DNA of 12,371 bases from Oscillospiraceae bacterium (lineage in GTDB: Bacteria; Bacillota_A; Clostridia; Oscillospirales; Ruminococcaceae), in assembly GCA_017414145.1 (NCBI GenBank), contig JAFPQL010000279.1:1-12371 (forward strand), in the 5' to 3' direction. Positions 1-5,505 of the stretch are shown here, piece after piece. The first letter of the stretch is position 1, and the number at the start of each line of letters is the position of its first letter. Under the pieces are notes generated by a model that saw only the letters and a program-made list of their open reading frames with translations, searched no databases and was not told the origin of the DNA. The translations under genes and the position numbers were made by a program.

Positions 1-217
1 AGCCTTTGAAAAGGCTTGACCGAAACTTTAGTTTGGGGTGTGACCGAATGCTCCGGTTCGCCCTGCAGAGAACTTTAGGAACTGCCCGCGGGGGCTCCGC
101 GCCTTTTTGAAAAAAGCTCGACCAAAAACTTTAATTCGGGGTGCAGCCTAACGCTCTGATTTACCCCACAGAGAACTTTAGGAGTTGGCTGCCGGCACTG
201 CCGGCCCGGCACGCGTG
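1..217 (-). repeat. Composite intergenic repeat, copy 1 (two tandem units)
   Basis: Non-coding DNA downstream of the minus-strand DUF624 gene. Read on the minus strand, it has a GC-rich lead-in containing the small palindrome CCGGCAGTGCCGG, then two units about 103 bp apart. Each unit begins TAAAGTTCTCTG, continues through CACCCC and (T/C)TAAAGTTT, and ends in a T-rich then A-rich hairpin (GAGCTTTTTTCAAAAAG in the first unit). The same order of parts occurs at 10272-10510 on the plus strand. The second unit is cut by, or continues past, the window edge. No convincing protein is encoded. The similarity between the two copies is directly visible; any function is unknown. Confidence 0.85.
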
Positions 218-222
218 CGGAA

Positions 223-1128
223 TCAGGAAATCACTTTGCCCTTTTTCGAGCTGCCCTTCGCCGCAGGCTCCTCTGTCCCGCCGCGATCCGTGAATACCCG
301 CTCCTCATCGTCACCGGTCGGCTCCGCTTCCGGATTCTCCTCTCCCGTTTCATCATAATACGGATTGATGACATATTTCTGAATCACCGGATAATTGATG
401 AACATGACCAGATAGCCGATGAATGCCGCCGGGAAAAATGCGAACAGAAACATCAGATAGGTGCTGATAATCAGCAGAAACAGGCACAGCGCCAGCGTCA
501 CAACAATGCCCGCCAGCGTCAGCAGACACTGCTTCGGCGAAAGCGCCGCGAGCATAAACGAATTCTTGACGACACTCTGCTTCTTCAGCGTCGTGGCAAC
601 CTGAAGCGGAAAGACAAAAAAGTTCATGAACAGCACCATGAGCGCAAACCCAAGCGTCACCGCCAGCAGCACATACCAGATTTTGGAGCCCTCCTGCGCG
701 TACTGCGGATACATCTGCCACGCCAGCCATGCGGACATGATAATGACCGTGTCAAACAGCCAGTAGAGCAGCGCGGGAATGAAATTCCCGAAGAAGCCCT
801 TGCGGAATTCCTCACCGAGGAAGCAGGCCTTGTCCAGCACAATCATCCGCAGCACCCTCGCACAGCCCGCCATGATCGGCCCTTCCAGGATCACCTGTAA
901 GATGAGCAGGAAAATCGAGAACGGCACGGTCAGCGCGTTGTCCGTCTGAATGTAGAAGAACATTGAGAGCAGAACCGGCATATGCAGTGCGGTGATGATG
1001 AGATTGAGCATGAGCAGTCTGCCGAGATTGCGCCAGAGCAGCTCCCAGAACCGGAAAAACGGCGCCTTCTTCGGTGCCTTGGTGTTGATGCCCGGCCCCG
1101 GATTCATATAGCCTCCAAAGAGTCCCAC
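223..1128 (-). CDS. DUF624 (YesL-like) integral membrane protein
   Basis: A multi-spanning membrane protein of about 301 residues. The N-terminus GLFGGYMNPGPGI followed by KAPKKAPFFRFWELLWRN resembles the typical start of DUF624/YesL proteins (GLF..Y..PGPG). About six hydrophobic segments follow, then a charged hydrophilic tail rich in Glu near residues 270-295 and in Lys at the end. The biochemical role of the family is unknown; members often sit near carbohydrate uptake genes, which is not the case here. Start choice: GTG at 1128 gives MGLFGG, as in the family, with AAAGGAA nine bases upstream. GTG at 1137 (three residues longer) lies right against that site, and ATG at 1107 has GGAGG but would remove the conserved GLFG. 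It is the last gene of the minus-strand series, 26 bp after the SpoIIM-like gene. Confidence 0.82.
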   Translation of the reverse strand: MGLFGGYMNPGPGINTKAPKKAPFFRFWELLWRNLGRLLMLNLIITALHMPVLLSMFFYIQTDNALTVPFSIFLLILQVILEGPIMAGCARVLRMIVLDKACFLGEEFRKGFFGNFIPALLYWLFDTVIIMSAWLAWQMYPQYAQEGSKIWYVLLAVTLGFALMVLFMNFFVFPLQVATTLKKQSVVKNSFMLAALSPKQCLLTLAGIVVTLALCLFLLIISTYLMFLFAFFPAAFIGYLVMFINYPVIQKYVINPYYDETGEENPEAEPTGDDEERVFTDRGGTEEPAAKGSSKKGKVIS

Positions 1129-1154
1129 AGGGAACACTTCCTTTCGGTTAAACT

Positions 1155-1808
1155 TCAGATTACAGACGGCAGAATGCCGCCGGTCAGCCTGTCATGAAAC
1201 AGCCAGACCAGAACTGTGTGCAGACCGCAGTCCGTCAGCGAGAGCAGCAGCAGCGCGGGAACAATCCGCAGCAGTGCAGTGCGCCGGATGCCGGTCTCTG
1301 CGGCAGCCTGTCCGAGAAACAGCGTGCGCGTCAGAGCGGATGACAGCGGAACGGCCGCCTCTGCCGCCCGGACGAGAATCAGCGCCGAACAGTAGCCAAA
1401 GGGCAGAATCAGCGTGCCTGCCGCGGCAAGGCCGGTTCCGGTGCCGAGCCGGAGCAGCGCGTCCGTTCCCGCCAGCCCGATGCCGCAGCCCCTGACCGCC
1501 AGACACAGCAGCGCAAACGGCTGCCCGACAGCGCAGGTACTGCTCAGCAGAATGCCGGCAAGCAGCAGCATCTGCGGGCAGAGCACATTCCGGCAGACAT
1601 CCCAGAGCGTGCGCGGCGCGTCGGTGAGCTGAAGCCCCTGCATCAGCAGCGGAGCCGCCGCCGGCGGATAAAAAACGCGCAGTACGGCGCCGCATCCGAC
1701 CGCAAGCAGCGTCCAGACCAGCAGCACGCGGGCGGCGGTCAGCGGCTTTGCGGCAGAGCCTGTCAAGCAGGAAACAGTTTGGAACAGCAGCGGATTTCCG
1801 CTTATCAT
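1155..1808 (-). CDS. SpoIIM-like (stage II sporulation protein M) membrane protein
   Basis: A very hydrophobic 217-residue protein with about five membrane segments and few charges. The central part, ILLSSTCAVGQPF through VRGCGIGLAGTDALLRLG to a hydrophobic stretch with LILPFGYCSALILVRA, follows the layout I recall for SpoIIM (a glycine/proline turn, a K/R-G-x-x-x-G-F-type helix, then a LP-containing helix), and the length fits the family. SpoIIM acts with SpoIID and SpoIIP in peptidoglycan remodelling during engulfment. Sequence identity appears low and the protein is rich in cysteine, so it may be a divergent relative. ATG at 1808 has GGAGG nine bases upstream. It lies 51 bp after proC and is probably cotranscribed. 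Other frames here are Arg-rich shadows. Confidence 0.55.
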   Translation of the reverse strand: MISGNPLLFQTVSCLTGSAAKPLTAARVLLVWTLLAVGCGAVLRVFYPPAAAPLLMQGLQLTDAPRTLWDVCRNVLCPQMLLLAGILLSSTCAVGQPFALLCLAVRGCGIGLAGTDALLRLGTGTGLAAAGTLILPFGYCSALILVRAAEAAVPLSSALTRTLFLGQAAAETGIRRTALLRIVPALLLLSLTDCGLHTVLVWLFHDRLTGGILPSVI

Positions 1809-1859
1809 ACAGCATCCCCTCCGTCATACTCTATGCGGAAGGGACACGCTTTATGCCGC

Positions 1860-2681
1860 TCAGGATTTTTTGGGACGCTCCGCACCCGCCAGCTCATAGG
1901 CGCGGGTTGTGCAGCGCTCACAGCAGTCGATGACCGTCTCGGTCAGCCTGCCCGCATAGAGCCCGTCCAGACCCGCCAGCGTCGTGCCGCCGGGAGAGGA
2001 AACCATGCGGATCAGCTCGTCCACGGATTTGCCCGAATCGGTCAGCATATGTGCCGAACCGATCATGGCCTGTGCAAAGAGCCGCAGCGACGCGCCCTCA
2101 TCCATGCCGACCGATGCGGCGAACTCCAGAAAGCCCTTGGCAAACAGATAGAGGAATGCCGGGCTGGAGCTGTTGACGGCGATGACCTCGCGCATCCGGT
2201 TCTCCGGAATCTCCTCCGCGATGCCGCAGGTTGCGAACATCTGCTTTGCAAGCTGAAATTCCGCATCGGTGATGCCCTCGCATCTGGCGAGCGCAGTGGC
2301 ACCCATGCCGAGCATCAGCGGGGTATTCGGCATACAGAGAATGACTCTGGCATCGGGAATCGTGTGGCTGCGGATGAATTCCGCGGAGATGCCGGCGCAG
2401 ATCGAGACGATGACCTGCTCATGCCGGAGCCTGATGCCGTCCAGCACGGCGCCGAGCACCTGCGGCTTGACGGCCAGCACAAGGAAGTCCGCACGGTCTG
2501 CAAGCGCCTGCGCGCTTTCTGCGGCGATGACGCCGTCACCGGCGAGTGCGGTGAGCTTTGCGGAATCCGTATCAAACGCTGCAATCTCCGAAATTTCCCC
2601 GCTTTTGCGCAGGGCGGACGCAGCAATGCCGCGCATCATGGCAGAGCCCATGTTGCCGGCGCCGAGAAAACCGAGTTTCAT
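1860..2681 (-). CDS. proC: Pyrroline-5-carboxylate reductase
   Basis: The last step of proline synthesis: reduction of 1-pyrroline-5-carboxylate to L-proline with NAD(P)H in the cytoplasm. The 273-residue length is normal. The N-terminal Rossmann fold shows MKLGFLGAGNMGSAM, with GAGNMG at residues 7-12 as the dinucleotide-binding loop. LAVKPQ follows the second half of the fold, with CMPNTP further on. The C-terminal helical dimerisation domain holds NSSSPAF (family SG.GPA-type motif, slightly altered) and SPGGTT at 229-234, both near the active site. ATG at 2681 has GAGGAGG eight bases upstream. Genes for glutamate kinase and glutamyl phosphate reductase (proBA) are not in the window. It follows folT by 75 bp. 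Confidence 0.95.
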   Translation of the reverse strand: MKLGFLGAGNMGSAMMRGIAASALRKSGEISEIAAFDTDSAKLTALAGDGVIAAESAQALADRADFLVLAVKPQVLGAVLDGIRLRHEQVIVSICAGISAEFIRSHTIPDARVILCMPNTPLMLGMGATALARCEGITDAEFQLAKQMFATCGIAEEIPENRMREVIAVNSSSPAFLYLFAKGFLEFAASVGMDEGASLRLFAQAMIGSAHMLTDSGKSVDELIRMVSSPGGTTLAGLDGLYAGRLTETVIDCCERCTTRAYELAGAERPKKS

Positions 2682-2710
2682 GCAAATTGCCTCCTCAGGA
2701 AACGGAACGC

Positions 2711-2732
2711 GCCGCGCTGCAACTTGCGCGGC
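2711..2732 (-). other. Stem-loop between folT and proC
   Basis: A perfect 7-bp GC-only stem, GCCGCGC against GCGCGGC, with an 8-base loop, lies in the 75-bp gap between folT and proC. No clear T-run follows in the direction of transcription, so it is not a convincing terminator. It could slow or stabilise the message between the two genes. No sigma-A promoter for proC is visible here. Confidence 0.35.
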
Positions 2733-2756
2733 ACCCGTTTGGATTCATTGGAACTG

Positions 2757-3359
2757 TCAGGCGTTCGAGCGGAGCTCTCTGCGGCCGAAGATCTGCTGAT
2801 ATGCCTTCAGCACGGCCGGCAGGATCAGCACAATCAGCACCATGTCGAAGGGCATTTCCAGCAGGTTTTTGACGATGCGCGCCGCAATCGCCGCGCCGAG
2901 GGTCTTGTCCCGCAGGAAGCCGTAGTGGAAGTTTGCCGCGGTATTGCAGATCAGATTGATGATGACGATGTCCAGCAGACGCGCCAGCACCAGACGGGTA
3001 ATCATGGCGATGTCGTAGGCTCTGCCGGTTTTCGCGGAGATTCTGCGGTAGGCGATCAGGCCGTAGATCAGCCCCTGTGCCGCACCGATCAGCGTATACA
3101 GCGGGAAGAAGGCACCGTCCGGGTGGACGAGGTAGCCGACGATATCGCAGAGGCCGCCCGCGAACAGGCTGACCGTGGGGCCGTAGAGCATACCGATTGC
3201 GGCGATCGCCAGAAACGCAAAATTGATCTTGGCAAATCCCAGTTCAATGGTGAACGACTCGATCACCATGGAGACGGCGATCAGAAGACCGGTCACCGTG
3301 ACGGCGCGGAGATCCTTCATCTCCGCCGCGGACTGCTTGAAAGAACCGAACAGTTTCAT
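2757..3359 (-). CDS. folT: Folate ECF transporter substrate-binding S component
   Basis: A 200-residue membrane protein of the ECF S-component class that binds folate and docks on a shared EcfT-EcfA module encoded elsewhere. After a short basic N-terminus come about six hydrophobic segments: TVTGLLIAVSMVIESFTIELG, INFAFLAIAAIGMLYGP, the conserved SLFAGGLCDIVGYLV, YTLIGAAQGLIYGLIAY, a helix ending NLICNT, and ARIVKNLLEMPFDMVLIV. The NT...A.R..KN pattern resembles FolT. A tetrahydrofolate riboswitch directly upstream strongly supports folate as the substrate. ATG at 3359 is chosen because AAAGGAG lies ten bases upstream and because a longer reading frame would run into the riboswitch. It lies downstream of pfkA, with a 200-bp leader between them. 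Confidence 0.93.
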   Translation of the reverse strand: MKLFGSFKQSAAEMKDLRAVTVTGLLIAVSMVIESFTIELGFAKINFAFLAIAAIGMLYGPTVSLFAGGLCDIVGYLVHPDGAFFPLYTLIGAAQGLIYGLIAYRRISAKTGRAYDIAMITRLVLARLLDIVIINLICNTAANFHYGFLRDKTLGAAIAARIVKNLLEMPFDMVLIVLILPAVLKAYQQIFGRRELRSNA

Positions 3360-3362
3360 AAG

Positions 3363-3406
3363 AAAAACACTCCTTTGCACAATGACTGAACGCACAAAGG
3401 AGTGTT
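3363..3406 (-). terminator. Riboswitch expression platform: hairpin capturing the folT RBS, with U-run
   Basis: A perfect 12-bp inverted repeat (AACACTCCTTTG at 3395-3406 in the message, partner CAAAGGAGTGTT at 3366-3377) with a 17-base loop. The 3' arm contains the folT ribosome binding site AAAGGAG and is followed directly by five U residues, so the hairpin could block translation, terminate transcription, or both. A competing 6-bp pairing is visible just upstream: AAAGGA (3414-3419) with UCCUUU (3396-3401), which uses the 5' arm of the hairpin. Together with the riboswitch next to it, this looks like a genetic switch. Which state is favoured by ligand is inferred from known folT THF riboswitches, where THF represses. 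Confidence 0.85.
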
Positions 3407-3421
3407 GCAGCTTTCCTTTAT

Positions 3422-3527
3422 GCCTCAGCGGGATGCGGAAACTCCACCGCAAGCGCGATGCGCTTTTCGTCCGCCCGACAACTCCCCGTCCGGGCGGCAC
3501 TTTACGCGGAATTTCCTACTCTGACGC
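3422..3527 (-). promoter_or_regulatory. Tetrahydrofolate (THF) riboswitch, folT-type
   Basis: Read on the minus strand, the leader matches the THF riboswitch (folT motif) I recall from Eubacterium siraeum and relatives. It has the 5' segment CAGAGUAGG, a stretch CGCGUAAAGUGC, a helix built from GCCGCCCG...CGGGCGG around GACGGGGAGUUG, GACGAAAAGCGC with its partner GCGCUUGCGGUG, and the closing segment UUUCCGCAUCCCGCUGAGGC. P1 can form between GCGUCAG (3521-3527) and CUGAGGC (3422-3428) with one mismatch. It senses reduced folate and controls the folate transporter gene folT, which begins 63 bases downstream. The conserved sequence and gene context together make this a strong call. Confidence 0.93.
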
Positions 3528-3542
3528 AGACGGCTGTCTGCG
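3525..3542 (-). other. Palindrome after pfkA, overlapping the riboswitch P1 strand
   Basis: CGCAGAC and GTCTGCG form a perfect 7-bp stem with a 4-base loop, 18 bases after the pfkA stop codon. It shares positions 3525-3527 with the 5' strand of the riboswitch P1 helix, so the two cannot both form fully. No U-run follows, so it is not a standard terminator. It may protect the pfkA 3' end. Confidence 0.4.
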
Positions 3543-3559
3543 CGGCATACATAATCGAA

Positions 3560-4519
3560 TCAGATCGAGATGATCTTGGTCAGGTCATAGAGGTCGTCGT
3601 CGAAGGGCTTGGTCATCTTCAGGGCCTCCTGGATGTCGTAGTCCACGAGCTTGGTGCCGCGGATGCCGACGACGCGGTTGCCGATGCCCTGTTCGAGCAG
3701 GTTGACGGCGTAGTTGCCCATCTGGGATGCCAGCACTCTGTCGCGCACGGTCGGCGAACCGCCGCGCTGGACATGGCCGAGGATCGTTGCGCGGGACTCG
3801 ATGCCGGTCTCACGCTGGATGCGCTCTGCGAGCTCCTGCGAGTGGCCGATGCCCTCTGCGACGATGATGATGAAGTTCTGCTTGCCGAGCTTGCGGCTTG
3901 CCTGCATCTTTGCGATGATCTCCTCGACATTGTACTCCTTTTCGGGGCAGAGCACCTCGACGGCGCCGCAGGCCACGGCGGAGTTGACGGCGATATAGCC
4001 GGCGTCTCTGCCCATGACCTCGACCACGGAACAGCGGTCGTGGCTGTGGCTGGTGTCGCGCAGCTTGTCAACGAGCTGCATGACGGTGTTCATCGCGGTA
4101 TCGTAGCCGATGGTGAAATCGGTGCTGGAGATATCGTTGTCGATCGTGCCGGGCAGACCGATGGTCGGGATGCCGTGGCGGGAGAGATCGCCTGCGCCGC
4201 GGTAGGAGCCGTCGCCGCCGATGACGACCAGACCCTCAATGCCGGCCTTGTGGCAGGCCTCGACGCCTCTTAACACGCCTGCTTCCTCCTTGAACTCCTT
4301 GCAGCGTGCGGAAAACAGCTTTGTGCCGCCGCGCTGAATGATCGAGGAAACCGAGCGCACATCCATTTCGTACATATCGCCGTTCAGCAGGCCGTTGTAG
4401 CCTCTGTTGATGCCGACGACGGTCATTCCCTTATAAATTGCCGTGCGCACAACCGCGCGGATCGCCGCATTCATGCCCGGCGCATCGCCGCCGCTGGTCA
4501 GTACACCAATTCGCTTCAT
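3560..4519 (-). CDS. pfkA: ATP-dependent 6-phosphofructokinase
   Basis: Converts fructose 6-phosphate and ATP to fructose 1,6-bisphosphate, the committed step of glycolysis, in the cytoplasm. The 319-residue length equals that of the Bacillus enzyme and the numbering aligns directly. Seen are GGDAPGMN at 10-17, R72, GGDGS at 101-105 (Gly104 marks ATP rather than pyrophosphate use), PGTIDND at 123-129 with catalytic D127, R162, MGRDAG near 169-174 and GGSPT...DR near the C-terminus. Allosteric site residues R21, R25, R154 and K213 are present, so ADP activation and phosphoenolpyruvate inhibition are likely. ATG at 4519 has GAGGAGG nine bases upstream. It has its own sigma-A promoter at 4605-4634 and may continue into the folT leader. 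Confidence 0.97.
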   Translation of the reverse strand: MKRIGVLTSGGDAPGMNAAIRAVVRTAIYKGMTVVGINRGYNGLLNGDMYEMDVRSVSSIIQRGGTKLFSARCKEFKEEAGVLRGVEACHKAGIEGLVVIGGDGSYRGAGDLSRHGIPTIGLPGTIDNDISSTDFTIGYDTAMNTVMQLVDKLRDTSHSHDRCSVVEVMGRDAGYIAVNSAVACGAVEVLCPEKEYNVEEIIAKMQASRKLGKQNFIIIVAEGIGHSQELAERIQRETGIESRATILGHVQRGGSPTVRDRVLASQMGNYAVNLLEQGIGNRVVGIRGTKLVDYDIQEALKMTKPFDDDLYDLTKIISI

Positions 4520-4604
4520 ATTTCAGATCCTCCTCATTACTTGCCGCGGCGCGCCGCAGCGTCGTCTGTCGGGATGCACAGTATCACAGCATCGTCCAGT
4601 ATCT

Positions 4605-4634
4605 ATTGTACTACTTTCAGGGCGGTTTTGTCAA
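4605..4634 (-). promoter_or_regulatory. Sigma-A promoter for pfkA
   Basis: On the minus strand, TTGACA (4629-4634) and TACAAT (4605-4610) are separated by 18 bases. The predicted start of transcription near 4598 gives a leader of about 78 bases, which includes a GC-only palindrome (GCGGCGCGCCGC) before the ribosome binding site. No catabolite-control cre box was recognised. Confidence 0.85.
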
Positions 4635-4690
4635 GAGGTCCGGCAAAGATTTTTCGGGGCGCTCCGCAGATGTCCGCTCCGCGGCGCAGT

Positions 4691-4969
4691 TCAGCGGTGC
4701 CGGATGCGCTCGTATTTCTGCTTGGTGGCGAGTCCGCCGCGGATATGCCGCTCCTGCTTGTTTTTTTCGATGACGGCATGGACTCTGGCGGAAAGGCCGG
4801 CGTGCAGCAGCGGCAGGCGGGCGGTGATGTCCTTGTGGACGGTTGATTTGGATATTCCGAACACCGCAGCCGTCTGCCGGACGGTCGCGCCGTGCTCCGC
4901 GATATAACTGCCGAGCAGCAGCGCACGGTCGTCCAGCGCAGATGCGGGGTCGCTGAAATGGTGCATCAT
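4691..4969 (-). CDS. spoIIID: Stage III sporulation transcriptional regulator SpoIIID
   Basis: A 92-residue DNA-binding protein, close to the 93 residues of Bacillus SpoIIID. The helix-turn-helix spans about residues 29-50 (TVRQTAAVFGISKSTVHKDI), where SKSTVHKD is the family signature. It is followed by ARLP and, at the C-terminus, the basic extension RHIRGGLATKQKYERIRHR, which makes minor-groove contacts in the Bacillus protein. SpoIIID acts in the mother cell, activating and repressing sigma-E regulon genes. Two adjacent ATG codons lie at 4967-4969 and 4964-4966; GAGGAGG lies eight bases before the first. A sigma-E-like promoter lies upstream at 5025-5053. The gene is divergent from csoR. 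Its presence implies that the organism can sporulate or descends from spore formers. Confidence 0.96.
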   Translation of the reverse strand: MMHHFSDPASALDDRALLLGSYIAEHGATVRQTAAVFGISKSTVHKDITARLPLLHAGLSARVHAVIEKNKQERHIRGGLATKQKYERIRHR

Positions 4970-5024
4970 CAGGCGTTCCTCCTCACGGGCGGCGCACCGC
5001 TTCTGTCCGGCCGCCGCTTATCAG

Positions 5025-5053
5025 AGCATATGCGTGCGCGTGCCGGAACATTC
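5025..5053 (-). promoter_or_regulatory. Candidate sigma-E promoter for spoIIID
   Basis: On the minus strand GAATGTT (5047-5053) and CATATGCT (5025-5032) are separated by 14 bases. This compares reasonably with the sigma-E pattern I recall (about KMATATT, 14 bases, CATACA.T), with mismatches mainly in the -10 element. The implied leader is about 48 bases. Bacillus spoIIID is transcribed by sigma-E, and no sigma-A promoter was seen for this gene. Confidence 0.4.
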
Positions 5054-5068
5054 CGTGCGGACGGGGGC

Positions 5069-5097
5069 TTGACAAATACCCCCATAGGGTATATAAT
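5069..5097 (+). promoter_or_regulatory. Sigma-A promoter of csoR-copA
   Basis: A full-consensus promoter: TTGACA at 5069-5074, a 17-base spacer, and TATAAT at 5092-5097. Transcription should start near 5104. It serves csoR and, 53 bp after csoR, copA. The spacer is almost entirely the CsoR operator. Confidence 0.95.
5076..5092 (+). promoter_or_regulatory. CsoR operator
   Basis: ATACCCCCATAGGGTAT is a pseudo-palindrome with TACCC-type half sites, matching known CsoR operators (TACCC...GGGTA type). It fills the space between the -35 and -10 elements. Apo-CsoR bound here would exclude RNA polymerase, and Cu(I) binding would release it. The match is seen; the mechanism is that of the family. Confidence 0.88.
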
Positions 5098-5143
5098 AAA
5101 GATAGAACCGGAAATCCTGAGGAGAGGAGAGGAGAGCTGACAG

Positions 5144-5452
5144 ATGGACGAACAGAAAGCGCCCTGCTGCTGTGAACGGCATACCGTCCGCAGCGATGCG
5201 GAGCGGAAATGTCTGATGAACCGGCTGAAGCGGATTGAGGGACAGGTGCGCGGGCTTCAGAATATGCTGGAGCGCGACGCGTACTGCGCGGACATCCTGA
5301 CGCAGTCGGCGGCGGTCGGCGCGGCGCTCAATGCCTTCAACCGCGGTCTGCTGGCAAGGCATCTGCACACCTGCGTGGTGCGCGATGTCCGTGCGGGGGA
5401 TGACCGTGCGATGGACGAGCTGGCGGAGCTGGTCGGCAGACTGATGAAATAA
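5144..5452 (+). CDS. csoR: Copper-sensing transcriptional repressor CsoR
   Basis: A 102-residue all-helical repressor of the CsoR/RcnR (DUF156) family. RLKRIEGQVRGLQNMLE is the typical helix 1 DNA-contacting segment. The Cu(I) ligand set C-H-C is visible as C48 (in AYCADIL), H73 and C77 (in ARHLHTCV), the same spacing as C45, H70 and C74 of Bacillus subtilis CsoR. Cu(I) binding would lower DNA affinity and induce the operon. The N-terminus carries an extra cysteine cluster, PCCCERH, at residues 7-13. ATG at 5144 follows a repeated GGAGAGGAGAGGAG ribosome binding site. It is autoregulated through the operator in its own promoter and is followed by its target copA. Confidence 0.95.
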   Translation: MDEQKAPCCCERHTVRSDAERKCLMNRLKRIEGQVRGLQNMLERDAYCADILTQSAAVGAALNAFNRGLLARHLHTCVVRDVRAGDDRAMDELAELVGRLMK

Positions 5453-5505
5453 CCTGCGGCTGCGGCGCGTTCCGTGCCGTCTGCCGGACAGAAAGGATCA
5501 ATCGT

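Noticed and set aside
1192..1827. Alternative 211-codon frame opposite choice to the SpoIIM-like gene
   Set aside because: It is Arg/Ala-rich and soluble in character, whereas the other frame gives regular membrane segments and has a well-spaced GGAGG.
1779..3389. A plus-strand open frame of 536 codons opposite proC and folT
   Set aside because: It is antisense to two well-supported genes and a membrane protein, its translation is rich in Arg, His, Asp and Gln without a recognisable fold, and it has no matching ribosome binding site. GC-rich codon use creates such frames.
3360..3500. Longer folT reading frame starting upstream at 3500
   Set aside because: The added 47 residues are the translated riboswitch and hairpin; the ATG at 3359 has the ribosome binding site.
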